From: an uncultured Bilophila sp.
Lineage (GTDB): Bacteria; Desulfobacterota; Desulfovibrionia; Desulfovibrionales; Desulfovibrionaceae
Length of the DNA: 46,934 nucleotides
NCBI GenBank assembly: GCA_902373525.1
Contig: CABKMN010000014.1
Coordinates: 1-46,934 of the forward strand
Direction of reading: 5' to 3'
Shown here: in pieces, positions 16,513 through 23,472 of the stretch
Layout of the letters: each line of letters opens with the position of its first letter
How positions within the stretch are numbered: position 1 is the stretch's first letter
Notes under the pieces: model-generated
What the model saw: only the letters and a program-made list of their open reading frames with translations
The model's database searches: none
Told to the model about the DNA's origin: nothing
Made by a program: the position numbers and the translations under genes

Positions 16513-16730
16513 TGGTCTTGAGCACGCCGCCCCCTGCGGGCGGGGGCGGGACGAGCAGGGCCTTGAACCGGGCCTGAGCCCATACGCCGCCTCCTGCCGA
16601 GCGCGCCGTGCTCTCGGCGTGGGCCGTCGGGACCTGATCCCATACGCCGCCTCCTGCGGGCGGGGGCGGGGTCCGTCACCCAGACGCGCGGCGTACCGGA
16701 TGAGCGCCGTCCCTGCGGCTTCACCCGGCA
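16464..16730. CRISPR. CRISPR-like array B (5 units, 60-61 bp period)
   Basis: A 26-base element with core CGCCGCCCCCTGCGGGCGGG begins at 16464, 16525, 16585, 16645 and, more diverged, 16705. The intervals are 61, 60, 60 and 60. The stretches between are about 34 bases each and unrelated to one another. Copies 1, 2 and 4 are nearly identical; copies 3 and 5 have decayed. The element is partly palindromic (CCCCCTGCGGGCGGGGG). No cas gene lies nearby. Size constancy of both parts is the main argument for CRISPR origin. The array begins inside the tssA fragment. Confidence 0.55.
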
Positions 16731-16734
16731 CGGC

Positions 16735-17050
16735 GGGGACGCCGCAGGCCGACAGAGTATCCGCCGGGATGCGTCCCCGCCCAAACGGTGCGGCTTTCCT
16801 TGAAGGATCGAGGGTATCCGGCCTGCGGCGAGCAGGCCCCCGCGATGGGGAGCGGCGCGCCTCGGTACGGGCAGCCGTGTGCCGGGCGATCCCCATTTTT
16901 TGCGCGTTCGCCTTCCGGGTTCCGAAAAAAGGCCCCGCCGGAAGGAAACGCGCCCCGAGGGGGTGTCCTTCCGGCGGGGCATGCCGTGCATCGGGAACGT
17001 TCCCCCAAAAAAGGATTCCGTACCGTACCGGAGCCCGTGGGGCTTTGCGG
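16735..17050. other. Intergenic region with no gene recognised
   Basis: Between array B and the DsbA-like gene stop. A decayed sixth unit of array B may start near 16762. GGCCCCGCCGGAAGG at 16931-16945 and its near-complement at 16967-16980 form an imperfect hairpin. This could terminate the gene on the minus strand. Confidence 0.35.
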
Positions 17051-17755
17051 CTACAGGGGGCAGGCTCCGTCGAGCCCGCAGGCGTCCGCGGACGCGGCGG
17101 CGGGTTCGGTCGCGCCGCCTCCGAGCGCCGCGGCGAGCCGGGCGGCTACGGTGTCGTAATGGGTATAGCCACGCGCGAGCAGGTGGCGTCCGCCGTCGTC
17201 GGTTTCGAGGAACAGGGTCGGGTAGACGACGAAATCGCCCATGATCGCGACGGCTTCCTCGCGTTCGCGCTCGGCGGAGGCGAGCACGTCCGGGTCGTTG
17301 AGGAGGCGCTCGAAGCCTTCCCCGCCCGCAAGCTCGCGCCGCACGAGATCGCGCTGTTCGTCGAGGGAGAGCACGTCGCGCCCCTCGCCGTAGAAGGCCG
17401 TCTGAAAGGCTTCCATCTGTTCGAGTTCGCGGCCCGGAGCCGCCTTTTTGAGGGCCGCCAGCGGAGCCGCCATGTCGGGGGAGAACATCCGCAGGTCGCC
17501 CTGTCCGGGGTCGAGGCGGCGCAGGAAGTTCCCGCCCACGGACTGGCCCGTGGTCCTGCTCAGGCGGTCGAAGAATGCCCGCATGGTGGGATGTTCCCGG
17601 ATCATCGCTTCGACCGTGGTCGGTTCCTCGACCAGATCGCCGCTCAACACGCGCACCGGAAGGTCGGGATGCTCCGCCGTAAGACGGCGCATCACCGGCG
17701 CGAAGCCGTAACACCAAGGACAGAACACGTCAGATATATAGAGAAAATGTGCCAT
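17051..17755 (-). CDS. DsbA-family thioredoxin-fold oxidoreductase (cytoplasmic)
   Basis: 234 residues without a signal peptide. The N-terminal strand and active site read FLYISDVFCPWCYGFAPVMR, with the redox pair Cys12-Pro-Trp-Cys15 typical of the DsbA/FrnE-like cytoplasmic group. The helical insertion spans about residues 55-165. The cis-Pro loop is in DFVVYPTLFLET, and the protein ends with an additional Cys pair (DACGLDGACPL). The start codon at 17755 has only a weak ribosome-binding site (GGGGTC), but no better in-frame start exists. The role is probably thiol-disulphide exchange or glutathione-dependent isomerisation in the cytoplasm; the partner is unknown. It is flanked by repeat arrays B and C. 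Confidence 0.87.
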   Translation of the reverse strand: MAHFLYISDVFCPWCYGFAPVMRRLTAEHPDLPVRVLSGDLVEEPTTVEAMIREHPTMRAFFDRLSRTTGQSVGGNFLRRLDPGQGDLRMFSPDMAAPLAALKKAAPGRELEQMEAFQTAFYGEGRDVLSLDEQRDLVRRELAGGEGFERLLNDPDVLASAEREREEAVAIMGDFVVYPTLFLETDDGGRHLLARGYTHYDTVAARLAAALGGGATEPAAASADACGLDGACPL

Positions 17756-17814
17756 GACCCCATGGTACGCCGAATCGCTCCGGCTGTGAAGTGGGAGCGC
17801 GGGGGTGCCCCGTT

Positions 17815-17904
17815 GGGAAGCTCCGCGCGAGCGCCGAGAAGGGGCGCCGGGCAAGCTCACGCTGGCGACCAGAGGGGGAAGCTCCGTGCGAGCGCGGAGA
17901 AGGG
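17815..17904. repeat. CRISPR-like pair C (29-bp repeat, 32-bp spacer)
   Basis: Two 29-base copies beginning GGGAAGCTCCGCGCGAGCG at 17815-17843 and 17876-17904, differing at two positions, separated by 32 unrelated bases. The resulting period of 61 with a 29/32 split is exactly that of type I-E CRISPR arrays. A third, badly diverged unit may start at 17937. No cas gene is adjacent. Confidence 0.6.
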
Positions 17905-18120
17905 CGTTTTTCTCACTCTGCCGGGCATCGCGTAGGCGCGTTCGGCGCGGGAATCGGGAAGGGAGCATTGGGGACGCCGACCGCGGGCGGGCGCGGGGAA
18001 GAGAGTACGACCTTTGAGAAGATGAACGCCTCCCGCGTGGGTGGGAGGCTTGGGGGGGATGGCTACGCCGGATGCGCCGGAGGCGTTCCTGCGGAACAAA
18101 GAAGCGGCAGCGCCAAGGGA

Positions 18121-18271
18121 TAGCGGTTCCGTATGCGGGCGCGGCGTTGCCCTTTCAGGAAGGCCGACGTCGGCCCGCTGGTGGGTGCTCCCGTGTGCGG
18201 GCCGCTGCGTCAACATCCGCGTCTACTGCCCGCTGGGCGAGCCGGGTGCTCCCGTGTGCGGGCGCTGCGTC
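18121..18271. repeat. CRISPR-like mini-array D (2-3 units)
   Basis: The element GTGCTCCCGTGTGCGGGC and a following GCTGCGTC recur at about 18185 and 18246 (61 bases apart). A diverged copy (GGTTCCGTATGCGGGCGCGG) sits about 61 bases earlier near 18125. The repeat resembles the GTGTTCCCCGC-type repeats of type I-E systems. The array lies within the last codons of the YetF-like gene and supplies its C-terminal tail. Confidence 0.55.
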
Positions 18272-18988
18272 CGGGGCGGGGCCTTCGGGCCGGGCCGCAT
18301 GCCGTCCGGCCTGCCTGGGCGTGCGTTCGACGACGGCGAGCGCGCCGGATCGGTTCCCCTTGTCGTCGATCTCCTCGTTCCATTCCGCGAAGAAGATCGG
18401 TTCGTACGAGTCGTAGCCGTTTTTACGCAGTTCGTTTTTGAGCCATTCCTCATCCTTTTCCAGCAGTTCCAGCGAGTCCGCATCCACCGAACCGTTCTTG
18501 ACGAGGATGTTCGAGGTCCGGCGTTCGTCCTTCTGCTGGATGGAAGCCTGCCCGTTCGGCTCGATCTGCGCGTTCCAGATGGCGTGCAGGGAGTGGACGC
18601 CGTGCATCCGGGCCAGTGTGGCGAAGTCACCGACGTCGAGGCCCACCCGCTGGAAATTGTCTTGAAGGAACACCCCTTTGCGGACCACGGGCGTGGGGGA
18701 GCCCACGATCATCTTTTGCCCTGATTCGGTATGCATCCGCAGCATGGTGACCGCCACGACCAGAAGCTGCCACGTCGCGAGGACGATGATGAACGTCGTG
18801 ATGGTGATGTCCTGATTGTAGATGACCCCGCCGATGATGCCGCCCATCACGAAGTTGCCGATGAGATCGACGGGCGTCATCTGCGCGAGCTGGCGGCGGT
18901 TGGTCGTACGCAGGACCGCGATGAAGGCGAGCAGGCCCACGGCCAGCTTCACCGCGATGTTTCCGTAAAACAGGAGCGAATCCTCCAT
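18155..18988 (-). CDS. YetF/DUF421 membrane protein with aberrant tail
   Basis: 277 residues. Three membrane helices occupy about residues 8-85 (AVKLAVGLLAFIAVL, IGNFVMGGIIGGVI, FIIVLATWQLLVVAV). They are followed by the DUF421 cytoplasmic domain with MIVGSPTPVVRKGVFLQDNF and the ending EWNEEIDD. The start has a GGAGGA ribosome-binding site. From about residue 225 on, the sequence becomes Arg/Ala/Pro-rich and is encoded by CRISPR-like array D, so the natural stop appears to have been lost or overrun. YetF proteins affect envelope or spore biology in Firmicutes; the function here is unknown. The protein up to residue 225 looks intact. Confidence 0.85.
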   Translation of the reverse strand: MEDSLLFYGNIAVKLAVGLLAFIAVLRTTNRRQLAQMTPVDLIGNFVMGGIIGGVIYNQDITITTFIIVLATWQLLVVAVTMLRMHTESGQKMIVGSPTPVVRKGVFLQDNFQRVGLDVGDFATLARMHGVHSLHAIWNAQIEPNGQASIQQKDERRTSNILVKNGSVDADSLELLEKDEEWLKNELRKNGYDSYEPIFFAEWNEEIDDKGNRSGALAVVERTPRQAGRHAARPEGPAPDAAPAHGSTRLAQRAVDADVDAAARTREHPPAGRRRPS

Positions 18989-19221
18989 CGCCGTTCCTCC
19001 GGGGCTTCGGAAAGGCGCCCGAAAGCGGACGCGCCTTCGTTCCGGTATAGCGCGGCGTTTCCGGTTCGGTCAAAGATATTCGCCCGGTCTTGTATGATAA
19101 GTGTCGCTCGGGCCGGAGGAGGGCCGCCCGGTATGGCGGCGCGCGCCGGTCCGTCGCCGGTCCGCCGGACGTCCGGGCACGGGGGCCGTGCGGGCAATGC
19201 ATCCGCCGAGGGAGGGCGGCT

Positions 19222-19372
19222 GCCCTCTCCCCGTGGGGCCGCCGTGCGCGGCATGCGCGAAAACGCCTTGAGAACGAAGTCGCCCCTTCCCCGTGGGGCG
19301 CGCCGCAGGATGGACGTACCGATGGGCACGGACAACCGGGGCCTTCCCGTGGGGCACGCCGGGGGATGCGGC
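19222..19372. repeat. CRISPR-like mini-array E (3 units)
   Basis: Related elements CTCTCCCCGTGGGGCCGCC, CCTTCCCCGTGGGGCGCGCC and CCTTCCCGTGGGGCACGCC are centred near 19231, 19291 and 19349, spaced 60 and about 57 bases. Each has the CCCCGTGGGG palindrome and a GC-rich right flank. The intervening stretches are unrelated. It lies in the 18989-19489 intergenic region between the YetF-like gene and the diguanylate cyclase, where no gene was found. Confidence 0.5.
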
Positions 19373-19489
19373 GATCCGGGAGGGGGCGGCGCGGATTCCG
19401 GGGCCCGGAAGGCGGTTTTTTCCGCCGCGCCCGTCGGGGCCGAGCCTCCCGTCCGGCCTTCGCGTGCCGCCCGCCGTTCCCGGAACGGG

Positions 19490-21679
19490 CTAGGCCTTCC
19501 GGGCTCGGGAGCGCTTCTTGTCGGCGTACATGGCGGCGTCGGCGCGGCGGAACAGGTCGAGGTAGGTTTCGCCGTCGTCGGGGAAGACGGCGGAGCCGAG
19601 GCTGACGGAGACGGCGAGCCCGCAGCCGATGGGGAAGGACAGGACGCTGCGGATGTGCTCGACGCGCCGGGCGAGGTCCGCGGGCGTGGGCACGTCGCGC
19701 AGCAGGGCCACGAATTCGTCGCCGCCGATGCGTCCGGCGATCTCCTTGTCGCGCAGCGCGGAGAGCAGCCGCTGCGCCACTTCGAGCAGGGCGCGGTCCC
19801 CGGCCAGATGCCCGCAGGTGTCGTTGATTTCCTTGAAGCGGTTCACGTCGAGGACCAGCAGCGCGTGCCGGTCCCGTACGGACAGGGACTCCAGCCCGGA
19901 CTGGATGAGCGCCCTGACCGCGCTCGCGTTGTAGAGGCCGGTGAGGGGATCGCGCTGCGCCCGGATGCGCAGGCGTTCCGTGTTGCGCTTCTCGCGGTCG
20001 ATGTCCGTGATTTCGCCCACGACGCGCACCGGCCTGCCCGCCTCGTTGCGGATGGTCAGGGCCTGAACCCGGCACCACAGGTATCCCGAGGGCTGGCACA
20101 GGAAGCGCACCTCCTCGGACGAGCTGCTCCCGGACAGGAGCCGGGACACCAGATTCCGGTAGATGCCCCTGTCCTCCTCGTAGACGCACGTTTCGGACAG
20201 CGCGCCGGTGGCCGGGTCGCGTTCCGGGTCGTAGCCGAACTTGTCCCGGAAGCGCGGCGACAGGAAGCCCTCCCGCCCCCGGAGGTCGTGCTCGAAAATG
20301 ATGCGCTCGGAAAGCTCGGTCAGAATGCGGTAGCGTTCCTCGCTGATTTTGAGGGCCTGCCGCGTCTGCCGGAGCGGGGTGATGTCCATGACGATCACGT
20401 AGAGCCGCGAACGCCCCGAGGGTTCGCGCACGAGATGCCCCCGGTCGTACAGCCACAGCACCCGTCCGTCGGCGGTGAACACCCGGTATTCCACCGTGGC
20501 GCCGTCCCCGCGGGTCGTCTGTTCCCTGACGGAGGCCAGCACGCGTTCCCGGTCGTCCGGGTGCACCATGCGGTCGAAGCGGTTGCCGCAGGCCGCCGCG
20601 AACGACTCCCGCGTGTGCCCCAGCAGGCGCAGGAATCCTTCGCTCACATAGTCGAACGCCTGCCCTTCGTCGCGGTCGTACCGGAAGAAGCCGCCGGGGA
20701 TGTTTTCGATGACCGTTTCAAGGGAACGGTTCAGCTTTTCCAGCCGCCGGGTGGCGCGGTGCTGCATCCGCGCGACCAGCCACAGGCACAGCAGGCTCAC
20801 GACGATCAGGAACAGGAGCAGGCTCACGACCTCGCTTTCCATCCGGCCCACGTCCCGGAGCAGGGTGGATGCGGAGACGAGGGAAAAGACGTGCCAGTCC
20901 GCGACGCCGCTCAGCTTGCCGTGCGCCATGAAGAAGGATTTGCCGCCGTAGACGAATTTGCCGCCGTTCCCGAGCAGGTCCGGGGCCCTGCCGCCGGGGC
21001 GCGGCGGCGCGTCCGGGGGGGCCAGCTCCATGATGTTGGAGAAGTGTTCGAGCCGGATCGGGCCGCGCCCCCGGAAGAGGATGCGCCCCGTGCCGTCCGT
21101 GACCACCACCTGCCCGGCGCCCTTGAACAGCCGGTCGTCGATGGCGCCGATGAACTCGGACATGCGGCGCGTGGCGAACAGGGCGGCTTCGGTCCTGCCG
21201 TTCACCCGGATGGGCGCGGTGTAGACGTTGATGATGTCGTTGTCGGTCCGATCCACGAGCAGCACTTCCAGCGAGGCTTCGCCTCGGAGCGCCTTCCGGT
21301 AATACTCGCGGTCCCGCACCTGAAAGACGAGGTCGTCGGTGGTGAAGGCCATGCCCTCGGCGGTGACGAGCCCCATGCGCTTGAGCTTTTTGAGCCGCAC
21401 CCGCTCCAGAAGCAGGGGGAGCACCTGCTCCCGCTCGGTCAGGCCGAGCCGACCGAAGACGGAGGCGAGGGCGCGCACCGTGTTGAGCTCGCCCTCCAGT
21501 TCCGTCTGGATGACGGCGGTGTACTGCCGGGTCACTTCGGCGAGCTGTTCCTCGGCCTGCGCTTCGATGCCGCGCTTGGCGCTGGCGAAATACAACAGAA
21601 AGACGGCGCTCAGGAGAATGGTCGCCGCGAGGCAGTACAGGACGTACGTGCGGGTTTCTTTCCATTGCGTGTGATCCAT
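19490..21679 (-). CDS. Membrane-bound diguanylate cyclase (sensor-PAS-PAS-GGDEF)
   Basis: 729 residues. A membrane helix at about 10-30 and another at about 275-297 enclose a periplasmic Cache-like sensor. The cytoplasm then carries PAS1 (from ETVIENIPGGFFRYDRDEG), PAS2 (from RYRILTELSERIIFEHDLRG) and a C-terminal GGDEF domain. The GGDEF motif is intact (GRIGGDEF), with RDPLTGLYNASAV at the domain start, so it should make cyclic di-GMP. The inhibitory site five residues before GGDEF reads RDKE instead of R-x-x-D, so product inhibition may be weakened. The start at 21679 gives the membrane helix close to the N-terminus; an upstream in-frame ATG would only add 21 residues. Confidence 0.93.
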   Translation of the reverse strand: MDHTQWKETRTYVLYCLAATILLSAVFLLYFASAKRGIEAQAEEQLAEVTRQYTAVIQTELEGELNTVRALASVFGRLGLTEREQVLPLLLERVRLKKLKRMGLVTAEGMAFTTDDLVFQVRDREYYRKALRGEASLEVLLVDRTDNDIINVYTAPIRVNGRTEAALFATRRMSEFIGAIDDRLFKGAGQVVVTDGTGRILFRGRGPIRLEHFSNIMELAPPDAPPRPGGRAPDLLGNGGKFVYGGKSFFMAHGKLSGVADWHVFSLVSASTLLRDVGRMESEVVSLLLFLIVVSLLCLWLVARMQHRATRRLEKLNRSLETVIENIPGGFFRYDRDEGQAFDYVSEGFLRLLGHTRESFAAACGNRFDRMVHPDDRERVLASVREQTTRGDGATVEYRVFTADGRVLWLYDRGHLVREPSGRSRLYVIVMDITPLRQTRQALKISEERYRILTELSERIIFEHDLRGREGFLSPRFRDKFGYDPERDPATGALSETCVYEEDRGIYRNLVSRLLSGSSSSEEVRFLCQPSGYLWCRVQALTIRNEAGRPVRVVGEITDIDREKRNTERLRIRAQRDPLTGLYNASAVRALIQSGLESLSVRDRHALLVLDVNRFKEINDTCGHLAGDRALLEVAQRLLSALRDKEIAGRIGGDEFVALLRDVPTPADLARRVEHIRSVLSFPIGCGLAVSVSLGSAVFPDDGETYLDLFRRADAAMYADKKRSRARKA

Positions 21680-21887
21680 GAATCCCCCGGTATCGGCTCT
21701 GGGGTATGAGAATAGCTCCCGCTCTTGTCCGTTGTCCAGCAAAAGGCGAAAAAAAAAGCCCGCCGTGCCATAGAGGCGAAAAGAAACATCCGCCCGATGT
21801 GCAAGAAAATATTTTCAGGATTCATAGTCATTCGATTGCGTTTGGGGCGCGTTCCCTGTACAACTCGGAGAGAGGAGAGGTTTTCCT

Positions 21888-22328
21888 ATGGAAACGTGTA
21901 CGATTGCCACCCGGAACCGGGAAGAGATGCTGGACATCACGGACCGCGTCCGGGCCGTGGTGAGGGAAAAGGGATGGAAGCGCGGCGCGGTCGCGTTGTT
22001 TTGCCCCCATACCACCTGCGGGCTCACGATCAACGAGGGCGCGGACCCCGACGTGCGGCGGGACATGACGGCGTTTTTCAGTCGTCTGGTGCCGTTGCGC
22101 GACGGCTGGCGCCATGCCGAGGGCAACAGCGACGCCCACATCAAGGCGAGCCTCATGGGCCCGTCGCTGTTCGTGATTGTGGAGGACGGCGAGCTGCGGC
22201 TCGGCACGTGGCAGAGCCTGTACCTGTACGAGGGGGACGGCCCCCGCACCCGCTCGGTGTGGCTCCAGTGGCTGCCGGGTTCCGCCTCGCCGTCCGGCGA
22301 GGGGCGGGCCGATGGGCACGGGGACTGA
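21888..22328 (+). CDS. YjbQ/UPF0047 family protein
   Basis: 146 residues. Characteristic family segments are all present: LFCPHTTCGLTINEGADPDV, GNSDAHIKASLMG and LGTWQSLYLYEGDGPRTR. The last 15 residues are an extra low-complexity tail. Relatives include Escherichia coli YjbQ, for which thiamine-phosphate synthase activity has been reported; conserved His residues in the HTT and DAH segments form the putative metal or active site. A GAGAGGAGAGG ribosome-binding region precedes the ATG. It is not in an operon with the neighbours. Confidence 0.9.
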   Translation: METCTIATRNREEMLDITDRVRAVVREKGWKRGAVALFCPHTTCGLTINEGADPDVRRDMTAFFSRLVPLRDGWRHAEGNSDAHIKASLMGPSLFVIVEDGELRLGTWQSLYLYEGDGPRTRSVWLQWLPGSASPSGEGRADGHGD

Positions 22329-22402
22329 ACGCGCGTCCGGCCAGTGATCCGGTCAATGATCCGGCCGCGGCCCGGTCGGGAATCCCTCGAAATCTCGGGA
22401 GA

Positions 22403-22537
22403 TCGCCCGCGGGATCGCCGGAAGCGCCGGAACATGGGCGGAGAACGCCCGGCCTTTTCCGGGATCGCCGGGACCGACCTTCTCCGACGCTGAAGGGACG
22501 CCTGAGCGTTGGGCCTTCTCCGGGATCGCCGGAAGCG
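22403..22537. repeat. CRISPR-like elements F (3 copies; 50 and 61 bp apart)
   Basis: GGGATCGCCGG with flanking sequence recurs at 22411, 22461 and 22522. The last two copies, read over about 26 bases (core CTTCTCCGGGATCGCCGGAA), are 61 bases apart. The element is nearly palindromic. It lies in the 22329-22661 gap between yjbQ and the CI-like repressor, which has no other recognisable content. Confidence 0.45.
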
Positions 22538-22661
22538 GCCCCCGCACCTCCTTCGGTCTCCGGCCCGGACTTGACAACAAGATGGATTCTCCAACATATC
22601 AAGAAGACTCTCACGGGATATCAGGCGCGTATCCGCTCCTGCGCCACAGCGAGGCATACAC

Positions 22662-23309
22662 ATGGATACCACATCCTTTGACGACATTTTCCGGCGCTTC
22701 CAGAGCGTGACCGGGACCAGCACGCAACAGGAGCTGGCGGACGTGCTCGGCATCAAGCAGTCCACCATTTCCGAATCCAAAAAACGCAACACCGTGCCGC
22801 CCGGCTGGTACCTCACCCTGTTCGAGACGCGGGGCGTCAGCCCGGACTGGCTCAAGCAGGGGAAGGGGCCGATCTACCTGCGGACCGAGGACGGCAGCTA
22901 TCTGGAGCCGGTCCCGGCGCTCACGCCGTTCGGGCGGGGCGTTTCCGTGCCCTATTACGACTCGGATCAGGTCATAGACGGGGTCTGGGAACCCGGCGGG
23001 AACATCGTCTTGCCCGAGCCCTACGCGGGGCGGGGCGTCCGGGTCGTGCGGATGGCGGGCGACAGCTTCGCGCCCACGGTCCGCAAGGGGGCCTTCGTCG
23101 GCGTGGATACGACCGTGGTGCGCCCTTCGAGCGGCGGCATCTTCGCGGTGTCCCTGCCCCTTGAGGGGATCGTGCTCAAGCGGGTGTTCTGCGACAGCGG
23201 CACGTTCATCCTGCGGACGGACAATCCCCTGCACCCGGCGGTCAGCATGCCGCTGGACGACGCCTCCCGCATCGTCGGGCGGGCCTCGTGGGTGGTACAG
23301 GACCTGTAA
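22662..23309 (+). CDS. CI-like phage-type repressor (HTH + S24 peptidase)
   Basis: 215 residues. Residues 8-65 are the phage CI-repressor helix-turn-helix: FRRFQSVTGTSTQQELADVL, then GIKQSTISESKKRNTVPPGW. The C-terminal half is an S24/LexA-like domain: VRMAGDSFAPTVRKGAFVGVD carries the Ser of the Ser-Lys dyad, and GIVLKRVFCDSG carries the Lys, so self-cleavage seems possible. The linker has no obvious Ala-Gly site in view. There are no other phage genes around, so it is either a prophage remnant or a domesticated stress regulator. A strong terminator follows. Start chosen by GAGG upstream. Confidence 0.9.
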   Translation: MDTTSFDDIFRRFQSVTGTSTQQELADVLGIKQSTISESKKRNTVPPGWYLTLFETRGVSPDWLKQGKGPIYLRTEDGSYLEPVPALTPFGRGVSVPYYDSDQVIDGVWEPGGNIVLPEPYAGRGVRVVRMAGDSFAPTVRKGAFVGVDTTVVRPSSGGIFAVSLPLEGIVLKRVFCDSGTFILRTDNPLHPAVSMPLDDASRIVGRASWVVQDL

Positions 23310-23340
23310 CGGGCCATCCGAAAACGGTTTTTCTCTGAAC

Positions 23341-23366
23341 AAAGGCGGGTTTTCCCGCCTTTTTTC
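23341..23366 (+). terminator. Intrinsic terminator after the CI-like gene
   Basis: AAAGGCGGG-TTTT-CCCGCCTTTTTT: a 9-base-pair stem (including A-T pairs), 4-base loop and a T6 run, 31 bases past the stop codon. The best canonical Rho-independent terminator in the window. Confidence 0.93.
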
Positions 23367-23472
23367 GTGCCGCTCCCCGCCCGGCGCGGCGGGAGGTCCG
23401 GTTCCCGTTTCGCAGTGACAGCACGGGGCGAATGGTGTATACCGTTTTCTTTCGTTTTGGAGGAGAACCAGT

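Noticed and set aside
16426..16896. 156-codon minus-strand frame over array B
   Set aside because: Repeats in the protein follow the DNA period; no start signal or homology.
22662..23309. Active prophage around the CI-like gene
   Set aside because: No integrase, structural or lysis gene and no attachment-site pair are visible.
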